A stretch of 64,000 nt of DNA from Thermogemmatispora sp042408965 (lineage in GTDB: Bacteria; Chloroflexota; Ktedonobacteria; Ktedonobacterales; Ktedonobacteraceae): the NCBI GenBank assembly GCA_042408965.1, contig JBHOQN010000044.1:1-64000 (forward strand), read 5' to 3'. Numbering within the stretch: the stretch's first letter is position 1; each line of letters opens with the position of its first letter. The notes beneath the pieces were generated by a model. The model saw only the letters and a program-made list of their open reading frames with translations, was not told where the DNA came from and searched no databases. Below are positions 43,208 to 53,300 of the stretch, piece by piece. The position numbers and the translations under genes were made by a program.

Positions 43208-44020
43208 ATGACAGTAGTGCCTCGACTGGCCTCGGCGGTGATGCTGCTGAGAGCGGCCCGCGAGGGAGCGGGTCTCGAAGTCTTCATGGTGCGGCGCGTG
43301 ATCCAGAGCGATTTCATGCCCGACGTCTATGTCTTTCCCGGTGGCTCCATCACGGCGGACGATCGCAGCGCCGAGGAGACTGCGGGCATCTGCAGTCCTG
43401 TGGAGGCGGCCACGGCCGATCCCGAGGGACGCACGGCCCTCGGCACGGGGGCGCGCGCGGCGGCGATTCGCGAGCTGTTCGAGGAGGCCGGGATTCTGCT
43501 GGCCTATCGCGGCATGGAGTTGCTGGCGATCGGCGAGGATGAGGCGACGCGCTTCAGCGAGTATCGCCGCGCCTTTCACGCGCGCGCCGGCTCGCTGGTG
43601 GACCTGGCGCGCCGCGAAGGGCTGCGCCTGGCGACCGATCATCTGGCCTATTTTGCGCACTGGGTGACCCCGGAGGGCATGCCCAGACGTTTCGATACGC
43701 ATTTCTTCCTGGCGACGGCACCCGCCGCCCAGCAGGCCGCTCACGATCGCCTGGAGACCAGCGATGGCCGCTGGATTCGCCCGGCGGAGGCCCTGGCCCT
43801 CAGCGAGCGTGGTGAGTTTCCCCTGGTCTTTGCCACCCTGCACCAACTGCGCGATCTGGCGGCCTTTCATGATGTGGACGAGGCACTGGCCTTTGCCTCC
43901 ACGCACTATGTCCAGCTCAAGCAGCCGCGGCTGGTGCGTGAGGGTGGCCAGTCGCGCGTCTTCCTGCCTGGCGATGAGGACCAGGGCTGGGATGTCCCTG
44001 AACATATGACGCGGGTCTGA
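43208..44020 (+). CDS. Nudix hydrolase family protein
   Basis: The 270-residue protein has a complete Nudix box, G-x5-E-x7-REUxEExGU, read as GARAAAIRELFEEAGILLAY near residues 82-100, which binds magnesium and the diphosphate of its substrate. Before it, DVYVFPGGSITADD marks the preceding strand. A helical insertion follows, then HWVTPEGMPRRFDTHFFLA. The size and pattern fit the larger NUDT19/coenzyme-A-diphosphatase-like or RPP2-like subgroups rather than MutT. The following metallo-hydrolase gene starts 39 bases after its stop on the same strand; LACTB2-type MBL proteins and Nudix genes are often paired. The substrate is not determined. Confidence 0.82.
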   Translation: MTVVPRLASAVMLLRAAREGAGLEVFMVRRVIQSDFMPDVYVFPGGSITADDRSAEETAGICSPVEAATADPEGRTALGTGARAAAIRELFEEAGILLAYRGMELLAIGEDEATRFSEYRRAFHARAGSLVDLARREGLRLATDHLAYFAHWVTPEGMPRRFDTHFFLATAPAAQQAAHDRLETSDGRWIRPAEALALSERGEFPLVFATLHQLRDLAAFHDVDEALAFASTHYVQLKQPRLVREGGQSRVFLPGDEDQGWDVPEHMTRV

Positions 44021-44059
44021 GCGCCCACTGGTTGGTTGAGCAGCATGAAGGAAGAGAGC

Positions 44060-44875
44060 ATGGGAGACGCTCTGCAGGAGCACCCTACCTACACAGTGAT
44101 TCTGGCCCCCAATCCTGCGGTGATGACGGGGCCTGGTACGAATACGGTTGTCCTCGGCGGCGGTGCGGCGGGCGCCCTGGTGATCGATCCCGCCGTCGAG
44201 GAGGAGAGCTATCTGGAGCGCATCGTCGCCGAGGGCGCAGCGCGCGGTGGCATTCGCCGTATCCTCATTACTCACGGCCATCCCGACCATATCGGCGGTG
44301 CCGCGGCCCTGCGCTCGCGACTCGGTGTGCCGATCCTGGCCTTCAGCCGCGCGGGAGTACCTCTGGCCGATGAAGAGATCGCCGATGGGGCGCACTTCAC
44401 CGTCGGCGAAGATCGCCTGTGCGCCCTGCATACGCCGGGCCATCGCTTCGATCACCTCTGCTTCCTGCTGGAGCGAGAGGGAACACTCTTCGCGGGCGAT
44501 GTGGTGGCCGGCGTAGGCACTGTGGTGATCTCGCCGCCGGAGGGCGATATGCTGGCCTACCTCAACACGCTCAGGCGTCTGCAGGCCCTGGCTCCCCGCC
44601 TGATCGTGCCGGCCCATGGTCCCCTGATCAGCGATCCGCAGGCCCGGCTGGCCGAGTATATCGACCACCGTCTCCTGCGCGAGCAGCAGGTCCTCTACGC
44701 CCTCAAGAGCTTCCCTCAGGGTGCCAGCATTGCGGAGATGGTCCCGCTGATCTACGCCGATGTGGCGACGAGTCTGCATGCTCTGGCGGCGCACTCGGTT
44801 GAGGCCCACCTCTTGAAGCTGGAGCAGGAGGGTCGCGTGAGGCACCTGGAGGGCGAGCGCTGGCAGCTGAAGTGA
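44060..44875 (+). CDS. MBL-fold metallo-hydrolase, LACTB2-like
   Basis: The 271-residue protein has the metallo-beta-lactamase zinc motif THGHPDHIGG near residue 76, later ligands His in LHTPGHRFDHLCF and Asp in LFAGDVVAG, and His in VPAHGP, giving a two-metal site. The C-terminal 60 residues form a winged-helix-like unit (VEAHLLKLEQEGRVRHLEGERWQ), typical of LACTB2 and related hydrolases. I prefer ATG 44060, which follows GGAAGAG; ATG 44045 and TTG 44036 are alternatives. It is probably co-transcribed with the Nudix gene. RNA or thioester hydrolysis are both known in this family. Confidence 0.8.
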   Translation: MGDALQEHPTYTVILAPNPAVMTGPGTNTVVLGGGAAGALVIDPAVEEESYLERIVAEGAARGGIRRILITHGHPDHIGGAAALRSRLGVPILAFSRAGVPLADEEIADGAHFTVGEDRLCALHTPGHRFDHLCFLLEREGTLFAGDVVAGVGTVVISPPEGDMLAYLNTLRRLQALAPRLIVPAHGPLISDPQARLAEYIDHRLLREQQVLYALKSFPQGASIAEMVPLIYADVATSLHALAAHSVEAHLLKLEQEGRVRHLEGERWQLK

Positions 44876-45073
44876 CGTGAACCCCGTGAGGCGCGCGCTC
44901 ACCCGCTCCAGGACCCAGGCAGCGTCAGCGTCGTGCGTCCACTCTCGATCAGCTGCCAGTGGTCTGGGGCTGGCGAAGAGCCTGGCCGCCTCCAGGATTC
45001 CCTGTCTCGTTGCTGCCATCGCCGCGCCAGATTGTGCATGGCCTGCTGTGTCTTCTTAGCGAGGTGAACCTGA

Positions 45074-45112
45074 TGTGAGATGCCAGTCCAGCGCATGCGG
45101 CTGTATCTCACA
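45074..45112 (+). terminator. Hairpin with T-rich tail downstream of the MBL gene
   Basis: TGTGAGAT (45074-45081) pairs with ATCTCACA (45105-45112) over a 23-base loop that can fold further; CTTTTTATT follows at about 45120. It lies 200 bases after the stop codon. Confidence 0.4.
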
Positions 45113-45123
45113 CCAAGAGCTTT

Positions 45124-45282
45124 TTATTGCACAGTAAATGTTGTGAATAAGCCCTGGGTCAGTTGAAAGGCGCCTGTGTGTAGATCGGGAATCGCGCTGA
45201 GTGTTGCGTAATGGCCAGGCTCTAGATGCGTGATCATAGTATTCCAGCCCCTCTTGAGAGCATGTTCCTCACCCCGGCGACC
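45124..45282 (-). pseudogene. C-terminal remnant of a cupredoxin-like gene
   Basis: Read on the reverse strand, this short frame is preceded by an in-frame stop and gives a peptide of about 52 residues containing LKRGWNTMITHLEPGHYATL and then SAIPDLHTGAFQLTQG and LFTTFTVQ before a stop. The pattern L-x-PG-x-Y then PD-x-x-TG and F-x-V at the end is that of the last strands of plastocyanin/cupredoxin-type domains. The upstream part of such a gene is absent, so it looks like a decayed 3' end. The remaining 44876-45444 gap shows nothing else convincing. Confidence 0.45.
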
Positions 45283-45444
45283 CTATCAGGGCAGCCACCC
45301 AACCTTCTTGTAGAGATCGCTCCTGCCAGGGGCTGCGCAAGAGCAGCAGCGCTGCTTCCTCTCCTGGCTGGTGATAGCGTTGCAGGCAGCGCCCTGTGAG
45401 CCACTCACCGCATCGGCAGGAAGCAGGAGCACTGGCGCGGCGGC

Positions 45445-47136
45445 TCAGCGCCTCAGAACCAGTCCCAGGAGCGCCACCCCGGCCAGGGCGAGACAGAACC
45501 AGCCAGCGACCGTCACCTGCGCGGCGCTCAGCAGATAGGTACCGGCGGCCAGCGCGACCACACCGACCAGCGTCAGGGGCAGCGCACCACCGCGCGCTGC
45601 GCCGTTACCGGAGGAGCGCCCACGTCTTCCGCGCCCACTGGAGTGCGGCTCGGCGAGGCGGATCTCGATCTGCCCGGTCTCGATGCGCGCGATCACTCGC
45701 TCCAGGGCCTTTGGCAGCGTCAGCATGATGCGCCCGCTGTCGAGCAGCTGCCGCGCCAGCTTCTGCACATTCTCGCCGAGCGTGTCGGCGCTCAGCCCCA
45801 GGAACTTGCGCGCGTAGGGCGTGGCGACATCGACCAGGTTGAACTCTGGCGCCAGCCCGGTGGCTACCCCACTCAGCACACTGATCGCCCGCCCCGTAAA
45901 GGCAAACTGCGCCGGCATCTGAAAGGGTTGGCCGTAGAGCAACTGCTCGATATCCTGGGCCACATCGGACATGTCCAGCTCGCGCGCCTCCCCCAGCGTC
46001 ATACCGTAATACTGCTCGAGCATCAGTTGTACGCCTCGCTCGATCGAGGCGAGGTTGGCCTCCTCTCCCAGGAAGCCGAGGCGATTGAGGGCGTCGACGA
46101 GGGTATGCGAGTCGCGGGCCACGAAGCCCAGGAAGAGATCACGCAGCGCCTTCTTCATACTCTTCGTCAGCGTGCCCACCATGCCGAAGTCGACAAAGGC
46201 GATCACGGGGTCCGTGGGGGGCGAGCCGGCCTTGACAAAGATGTTACCAGGGTGGGGGTCGGCATGGAAGAAGCCAGCCTCGAAGAACTGGTAGAAATAG
46301 GCCTCGACGGTGCGTCTGGCGATCTCCATACGCTGGTAGCCAGCGGCCTCCAGGGCCTCATAGTCGTTGATCTTGAGACCATCGACCCACTCCAGCACCA
46401 GCACTCGTCTGGAGGTGTACTCCTCGTAGATGCGCGGAATATAGATCCGCGGCTGGTCCTTAAAGATCTCGCGGAAGCGGCGCGCATTGGCCGCCTCGGT
46501 GATGTAGTCGATCTCCTCGTAGACGGTGCGTCTGAACTCGCGATAGACGGCCATCAGATCGATAAACTCACTGGTATCGATAAAGCGGTTGATTACCCAG
46601 ATGACGAAGCGGATCGTGCTGAGGTCCGTGTTGACCAGCTCCTCAATGTGGGGGCGCTGAATCTTCACGGCGACGGTCTCGCCACTGCTGGCGAGCACTG
46701 CTCTGTGCACCTGGCCGAGCGAGGCGGCGGCGGTGGCTTTGCGCTCCAGCAGGCTGAAGATCTGCTCGACCGGCTTGCCCAGCTCGCTCTCGATGACTGA
46801 GACGACATGGCTGAAGGGAGCCGGCGGCACCTCATCCTGCAGCGTGCTCAGCACAGCCAGCGCGCGCTCCGGCAGCAGGTCGGCGCGGGCGCTCAGAAAC
46901 TGACCGAGCTTGATCATTAAGACGCCGAGCTTGATCGCCGTCTCACGGAAGGCGCTCAGCACTTTGATCAGCACATCCAGATCGGGCTGAACGTCGTAGC
47001 GTCCGCGCTGGCGGGCGCGAATGACGCGCCGCCGCTCGCGGTAGATCACCCACAGGGTCCAGAGGAGCAGCCTGGCCACCCGTAAGAAACGGGCAACCTG
47101 CGCCAATCTATTGATACGCGGGGGCTTTCTGCGCAT
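45445..47136 (-). CDS. ABC1/UbiB-family atypical kinase
   Basis: The 563-residue protein is of the ABC1/AarF/UbiB family, membrane-associated ATPases/kinases linked to quinone metabolism. The family signatures are visible: KLGVLMIKLGQFLSARADLLP (KxGQ motif in part), the Ala-rich loop AAASLGQVHRA, VAVKIQRPHIEE with the Lys, EEIDYITEAANARRF (ExD), LEWVDGLKI, HADPHPGNIF and VDFGMVG. Two C-terminal transmembrane helices occupy about residues 515-560. It is alone on the reverse strand and divergent from the M1 peptidase gene. Quinone support is inferred from family and from the respiratory genes elsewhere in the window. Confidence 0.88.
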   Translation of the reverse strand: MRRKPPRINRLAQVARFLRVARLLLWTLWVIYRERRRVIRARQRGRYDVQPDLDVLIKVLSAFRETAIKLGVLMIKLGQFLSARADLLPERALAVLSTLQDEVPPAPFSHVVSVIESELGKPVEQIFSLLERKATAAASLGQVHRAVLASSGETVAVKIQRPHIEELVNTDLSTIRFVIWVINRFIDTSEFIDLMAVYREFRRTVYEEIDYITEAANARRFREIFKDQPRIYIPRIYEEYTSRRVLVLEWVDGLKINDYEALEAAGYQRMEIARRTVEAYFYQFFEAGFFHADPHPGNIFVKAGSPPTDPVIAFVDFGMVGTLTKSMKKALRDLFLGFVARDSHTLVDALNRLGFLGEEANLASIERGVQLMLEQYYGMTLGEARELDMSDVAQDIEQLLYGQPFQMPAQFAFTGRAISVLSGVATGLAPEFNLVDVATPYARKFLGLSADTLGENVQKLARQLLDSGRIMLTLPKALERVIARIETGQIEIRLAEPHSSGRGRRGRSSGNGAARGGALPLTLVGVVALAAGTYLLSAAQVTVAGWFCLALAGVALLGLVLRR

Positions 47137-47367
47137 ACTGGTAGTAAGACCTTTCTACTGGTTACAATAACATACAATCTACTCTACGCCATGCACAGGG
47201 GAACGGTTGGAGGCTGGTGCCTCGGAGTGCTGATGTTCTCTACTGCAGAGAAGATCTTCCAACCTCTCTCTAAAGACGAGCCTGGAAAAGACACTCAGTA
47301 TGCCCGATACCAGCACGATTCCTGCCTGCAAAACTCCTCTGCTGCATGCGCTCACAGGAGGGTGCTT

Positions 47368-50019
47368 TTGAATGCTTGCTGTCATCATTGTGATGCTCTG
47401 GAAGGATCGCTAGCGCTGGCTGTGCCCCCGCCAAAGGCGCGCTCCTTCGAGTTACCGGGCGATCGCGTGCATTATGCTCCAGATCGCCCGGCCGATATCC
47501 AGCATGTCAGACTGGAGATCGCTCTGGACTTTGAGCAGGAGACTGTCAGTGGCGTCGCCTGGACGCGCTTTGCCGCTCTGTACGATGAGGTGCGCACGGT
47601 CAGTTTTGAGGCCGTTGAGCTGCAGATCGAGGAGGTGTTCCTCGAAGACGGCACGCCGCTGACCTACAACATTGGACCGGAGAAACTGGTCGTAACCCTG
47701 GATCGCGTCTATAGCTACGGCGAAACCTTCACAGTCGGCGTGCGTTACCACGCGCGGCCGCGCATCGGACTGAATTTCAACAAGCCGACGCCCGACGATC
47801 CCGCGCGTCCCGTGCAGGCCTGGACCTTCAGCCAGACCTGGTACCATCGCCACTGGTTTCCCTGCCACTGGATACCCAACGATCGCGCCACCAGCGAGAT
47901 CATCGTCACTGTGCCCACCCGCTTTCTCACGATCTCGAACGGTGAGCTGCTCTCGGTGCGAGACAACGGCGATGGCACCAGCACTCACCACTGGCGCCAC
48001 GACGTTCCACACCCTGCCTATCTGATCTCGCTGGTCGTCGGCGACTTCGCTGTCATTGAGGATCGCTATGAGGAGATCCCCCTCACCTACTATGTCCGCC
48101 CCGACCGCCGCGAGGACGCGCGTCTGCTGATGGGTCAGACGCCGGAGATGATGCGCTTCTTCAGCCAGTACCTCGACTATGCCTATCCCTACAGGAAGTA
48201 CGCTCAGACGGTCGTCGAGCTGTATATGGGGGCCATGGAGCATACGACCGCGACCACGCATAGCTTTGCTCTGCTCTTCGACCAGAAGGCCGCTCTCGAC
48301 CTTGGCCAGGATAATCCCCTGGCAACGGTGGCTCACGAACTGGCTCACCAGTGGTTCGGCGACCTCCTGACCTGCCGCGACTGGTCCGATGGCTGGCTCA
48401 ATGAGGGCTTCGCGACCTATCTGGAGCACCTCTGGATGGAACATGCCCGCGGCCGCGATGTCTTTAAGTATCTCATGCGTGAGGGTCTGCATTTGTATCT
48501 AGCGGAGGACAGGCACTACCGGCGACCGGTGGTCTATCGCGGCTACCATGAGGACGGCTTTGAGCTGTTTGATCGGCACCTCTATTACAAGGGTGCCTGG
48601 GTGCTGCACATGCTGCGCCACCAGCTCGGAGAGGCCGCCTTCCGGCGCGGCCTGCATGCCTATCTAGAGCGCCATCGCGGTCGTGAGGTCATCACTGCTG
48701 ATCTGGAGCGCACGCTTGAAGAGGTGACCGGGCGTAGCCTGGCCCAGTTCTTCCAGCAGTGGCTCTACCAGGCTGGCTATCCTGCCTTCGAGGTCAGCTA
48801 TGCCTGGGATGGCGAGCGGCGCATGGCAAAGGTAAGCATTCGCCAGACGCAGGAGATCAACGACCTGACACCCTGCTTTGTGACGCCCGTCGACCTGGCC
48901 TTTACCTTGCCTGCCGCTGATGGCAAGGGCGAATCGCAGACGGTCGCACTGCGTGTGATGGTTGGTGAGGATGGCGAGCCTTCGCAGACCGTCTACGTGC
49001 CTCTGGAGCGCGAGCCGCTGATGGTGCGCTTCGATCCTGATGGCTGGCTGCTGAAGACGCTCAAGTTCGAGCGGCCCGCGCCCATGCTGCGCTACCAGCT
49101 CGCCTCTGATCGCGATGTCCTGGGGCGTATCGAGGCGGCTGAGGCCCTTGGTCAGCTGGGTGACCCTGAGAGTCTGGAGGCCCTGGCGGCGGCCCTCATG
49201 AACGATGACTTCTGGGGAGTGCGCTCGGCCGCAGCCACGGCTCTTGGTGAGATCGGAACGCGGGCGGCGCAGGATGTGCTGCTGCAGGCCCTCCGCCAGC
49301 TTGATCCGCGGGCATGGTCACGGGTGCGCGCCGCCATCGCTCAGGCCCTGGGTCGCTTCCAGGCGCCGGCTCAGGCGGATCTCGCGCAGCGCTCCGCGGA
49401 GGCCCTGGTTCCGCTGGTGAGGGATGGGGATGTCAGCTATCTGGTTGAGCAGGCGGCGGCGGAGGCCCTGGGCAGGACGCGCGTCCCTGGCGTGGTTGAG
49501 CACCTGCAGGCGGCTATCGAGCGCCCCGCCTGGCTCTCGATTGTGCAGCGCGGCATCTTCAGTGGCCTGGCCGCCACGGGCGATGAGAGCGTCATCGGCA
49601 CGATCGTGACCTATCTTGCCTCCTCCCGCTATCACCCGACTCTGCGCTATGCCGCGGCCCACGGTCTGCTCGTGCTGGCCCGCTACGCTCATCTCTACAG
49701 CGAGGCGAAGCGACAGCAGGCACTCACGGCCCTCTGTGAGGCGCTCGAACACGATCCCTGGGGGTCGGTGCGCCAGCTTGCTGCGATGGCGCTGCAGCTC
49801 TTCGGCGAACAGCGCGCGATTCCGGCCCTCGAACGGGCGGCGGCCCGCGAGCTGGAAACCCGGGCTCTGCGTGCGATGCGCATCGCCCTCTATGTCCTGC
49901 GCAGCGGCGATACCACTGCTGAACACCTGCAGCTCTTGCGTCAAGACCTCGAAGTTCTGCGCGAGGAGAACCGTCGCCTGAAAGAGCAGGTGACCTCTCT
50001 CGAGGCCCGCCTTCGCTGA
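47368..50019 (+). CDS. M1-family aminopeptidase with C-terminal HEAT repeats
   Basis: The 883-residue protein has the M1 architecture: N-terminal beta-sandwich (from about 30), gluzincin core with GAMEHTT near 283, HELAHQWFGD at 323-332 and NEGFATYLE at 345-353, then a beta-sandwich. Residues 565-850 are HEAT-like repeats (LGQLGDPESLEALAAALMND, then TALGEIGTRAAQDVLLQAL), and the end is a short coiled coil. This resembles TAF2/ERAP-like fusion architectures of M1 peptidases rather than PepN. I use TTG 47368, which sits six bases after AGGAGG; the frame opens earlier at 47191 but gives an unlikely Cys/His-rich start. No signal peptide is seen. Confidence 0.85.
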   Translation: MNACCHHCDALEGSLALAVPPPKARSFELPGDRVHYAPDRPADIQHVRLEIALDFEQETVSGVAWTRFAALYDEVRTVSFEAVELQIEEVFLEDGTPLTYNIGPEKLVVTLDRVYSYGETFTVGVRYHARPRIGLNFNKPTPDDPARPVQAWTFSQTWYHRHWFPCHWIPNDRATSEIIVTVPTRFLTISNGELLSVRDNGDGTSTHHWRHDVPHPAYLISLVVGDFAVIEDRYEEIPLTYYVRPDRREDARLLMGQTPEMMRFFSQYLDYAYPYRKYAQTVVELYMGAMEHTTATTHSFALLFDQKAALDLGQDNPLATVAHELAHQWFGDLLTCRDWSDGWLNEGFATYLEHLWMEHARGRDVFKYLMREGLHLYLAEDRHYRRPVVYRGYHEDGFELFDRHLYYKGAWVLHMLRHQLGEAAFRRGLHAYLERHRGREVITADLERTLEEVTGRSLAQFFQQWLYQAGYPAFEVSYAWDGERRMAKVSIRQTQEINDLTPCFVTPVDLAFTLPAADGKGESQTVALRVMVGEDGEPSQTVYVPLEREPLMVRFDPDGWLLKTLKFERPAPMLRYQLASDRDVLGRIEAAEALGQLGDPESLEALAAALMNDDFWGVRSAAATALGEIGTRAAQDVLLQALRQLDPRAWSRVRAAIAQALGRFQAPAQADLAQRSAEALVPLVRDGDVSYLVEQAAAEALGRTRVPGVVEHLQAAIERPAWLSIVQRGIFSGLAATGDESVIGTIVTYLASSRYHPTLRYAAAHGLLVLARYAHLYSEAKRQQALTALCEALEHDPWGSVRQLAAMALQLFGEQRAIPALERAAARELETRALRAMRIALYVLRSGDTTAEHLQLLRQDLEVLREENRRLKEQVTSLEARLR

Positions 50020-50375
50020 ATCGGGAGGGCCGGCCGGATGACCCCTCGCCTGTCTGGCGTATCCTGACCGGCCTTCCACCCCTCCCTCTTATAGTGATAT
50101 CCAAAAATGCTAGCGATGGTTCGTTTTATGCTTGAATTTCGATATAATAATCAGGAGGTGCAACATCCAGGGGGTTTCAAGCGTCCTCTATTATGGAGGG
50201 GAGGAAGCCATCTTCCTGCAGAGTTTTTCAAACTGTGCCCGCAAGGATTGTTGACATAATCGCGTGGAGTCACGCTCTGACATGCTGCCCGCGCTGGCAG
50301 GACCGTTTAAAAATCTATGCTGTAAAAACAGTATGCTGTATGGGCGATTCATTCTACAAACAATGGAGGTGAACC
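50020..50375 (+). promoter_or_regulatory. 356-base leader region with -10 TATAAT upstream of the DUF4012 gene
   Basis: TATAAT at 50143-50148 with TTCGTT at 50120-50125 (17 bp) is a likely promoter. An isolated AGGAGGTG at 50151-50158 and the direct repeat TATGCTGTA around 50317-50340 are visible. No gene is seen in the stretch. Confidence 0.45.
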
Positions 50376-53300
50376 TTGCCTGGGGTACCTGCAGCTTCTT
50401 CTCCGGTGAGGTCGCGACGACTGGATATCTCCTCATGGGTTGAGGGCGATCTCTCCGCGCTGGGAGAGAGAGAGAAGAAACGCTACGAGAAGCGCAAAAA
50501 TGCTATTATAGAGTACTTTACAACTGCTGATTCTGTCGAAGAAATAACACTGAGAAATCACCTCTCACAGGAGACACTGCAGAAGCTCGCTGATAAGTGC
50601 TTGAAGCGTCATGCCGATGGTCACCTCTGGGGATTTCGCGCCCTGCTGCCCGGGGCCGCCGTTATCGATCACGCTGCGCCCGCCGAAGAGGTCGCTGAGC
50701 GGGAGGACGCCCTTCCTGACGTCCAGGCTCGAAGGTTGGAAGCTCTATCAGCTCAGCCTCAGGAGGTCGATGAGGATGGTGAGGTAACTGCCAGACTGGT
50801 GGCCATCAAGATTCCTCGGGAGTATCTGCGACGTTCTCCGCAGAGGCAGCCTGGCCAGAGCGAGGATCAAGACGAGCCGCGCCAACCGGCCGAGGAGGCC
50901 TCTGACAGCGCTGAGACCCCTGTCGAGCGTGCCCAGAACGGCAGGCATCCGTCCGCCGTCGCGCCGCTCGCTGAGCCACTCGTTGAGGAGCTGCCGACGC
51001 GGAGCCTGGAGGCGATGAAGGTGGAGGAGAGCCAGGGAGGGGAGGAGAGCGGGAGCGGGGCGAGCGAGGAGGAAGAGGAGAGGACGGAGCTGGAGGAGAA
51101 GCCAGCCACTGACCTGCCCGCCAGCAGTCCCGCTGTTCCCGCAGCAGCGGCCGCCGACGGACTCGCGACGCTACCCACACAGATCCTGGAGCAAGTCAGT
51201 CCTCCGCAGAGTATCGCTCAGGCGCCTCAGGCCGCAGCAGTCCAGCGCATCGCCGCCGATGACGCTGAGATGAAGATCTATCCCGATCTGGAGGAGCTGA
51301 CGCCGACACTCGTCGATGAGCATATGCTGCCCGCTCCACTCGACGACGAGGCCAGGCTCGACCTGCTTCCCGGTGCCGATCGCGAGCATCTGGAACAGGC
51401 CCCCACCGCCGTCCTGCCGCTCTATAATGGAGCCAGCCGCCGCCTTGCCTTTGAAAATCATGTCACGCAGCAGCTCCGGCGCATTCGCGGCCGCCGCCGC
51501 GACCGCCAGGTCGAGCGCCGCAAGCGTCATCGTCTGCGTACCTACCTGACGCTGGCGCTGGTCATTGCCCTTCTCATCGGCCTGCTGCCCCCGCTTGGGG
51601 CTGCCCTTGCCGCCTACAGCGCCTATAACAACGTCAAAGGCGTGGCCGAGGATGGCGTCAATCACCTCCTGGCCGTCAAGAACCTGCTCACCCTGGACAA
51701 GAACGATCCGCTGGCCGCTCTCGATGCCGACAAATTGCAGCGCGCGCAGCAGGAGTTCCGTCTGGCCAGCAACGACTTTGTGCAGTTACAGCAGCTCGTT
51801 GTGCGCGCCGATGTGCGCGCGGCCATTCAGCAGTTCGCCCCCGAGTACACACCCAAGCTCGATATGGCCCGCCACCTGGTCCAGGTCGCGCTGGATGTAT
51901 CGCGCATGGGCGACGAGATGAGCGGCATTGGCATCATGGCCGCCGGCATTATCCACGGTTCGCCGCTCAGTGGCAACACCTCGAAACCCCTGCTGACCGC
52001 CCAGGACATCGCCGCTGTCCAGGGATCGCTCATTCATGCCCTCTATTACATCGACGACATCGGCCAGCAGATGCACTATGTTGATCTCAACCAGCTCCCG
52101 ATGATCACTCCGAAGGAGCGCGGCCAGATCAGCAGCGTGCTGACCTCCCTGCCAAAGATCGAAGGCGATATCGTACAGGCGCAGCAGATGGTGCCGCTCG
52201 TCTCCTGGCTGCTGGGCGTCGATGGCGAGCGGCACTTCCTCCTGCAGACCATGGATAACGCCGAGCTACGCCCCGGTGGAGGCTTCACGGGCCAGTACGG
52301 CATTGTGGACATCAAGAACGGCGTCGTCGGACCGCTCAGTCTGCGCGACGTTGCCAAGCTGGACTACGCGGGCAACGGGTACCAGATGGGACGCCAGGCC
52401 CCTCCGGGCTATAGCTGGATGCATATGGGCAACTTCGGTCTGCGCGACTCCAATATCTCTGGCGACTACCCGACCACAGCGCGCATCAATCTGCAGGTCT
52501 TCCAGGATGAGGGCGGTGGCCCGGTGGACGGCGATATCGCCTTTACGCCAACCTTTATCGCCCATATCCTCGACGTCACCGGGCCGATTCAGGTGAAGGA
52601 CTATGGTGAGACCATCACCTCGAAAAACTTGGCCGACCGCCTGCATTACTATCAGCAGGACCCCGCGGGCATCGCCCGCCAGGAGCAGATCACTGGCCAG
52701 GGGTTGCACGACGCCCGCAAGGCCTTCACCTCCCTGGTGGCCAAGCTCCTGCTTGATAAAGTTCGCCACATGCCTGTGAGCAAGCTCCTGGCGATCGTCA
52801 AAGGCGCGGTCCGCGACATTCAGGCGCGTGATCTCGAACTCTACTTCACCAATTCGGCCGTTGAGAGCTGGCTGGTCCAGCAGGGTTACTCGGGCGCCAT
52901 CAACAGCTTCAAAAATATCGACGGCTTCCACGTCGTGCAGGCCAATATCAGCGTCAGCAAGGCCAGCCAGTATGTGCACAGCACCTTCGAGGACGATATC
53001 ACCCTCGATGCCCAGGGCGGAGCGACGCATAACCTGACCATCACCCTGCAGTACGATCAGCGCGGCCCGGTCTATGGCTTCGACACCTACACAGACTATA
53101 TCCGGGTCTACGCCCCGGCCGGGGCGCAGTTCATCAGCGGCAGCGGTTTCGACTCCGGTCAGCCGGTCTGCAGCGGCGGTACGAAGCCGCCGTCCTCGTC
53201 TAATGGCAAGCAGCCGCCGTCAACGGGAGGCAAATGTGACAGCTACAACTACATTCCTCCCGATGGCTCACGCTACTGCCCGAGCGGCAACTACTCGCTG

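Noticed and set aside
43154..45019. 621-codon reverse frame across the Nudix and MBL genes
   Set aside because: Both forward genes have intact catalytic motifs; the reverse frame has none.
44899..45111. 70-codon reverse frame near the cupredoxin remnant
   Set aside because: No family resemblance and an unfavourable start; may be part of the same decayed region but cannot be supported.
50251..50256. TTGACA as a -35 of the DUF4012 gene
   Set aside because: No -10 element lies at 16-18 bp; the TATAAT at 50143-50148 is a better candidate.
50317..50340. Direct repeat TATGCTGTA as an attachment or CRISPR-like unit
   Set aside because: Only two short copies, no spacer regularity and no mobile-element gene nearby.
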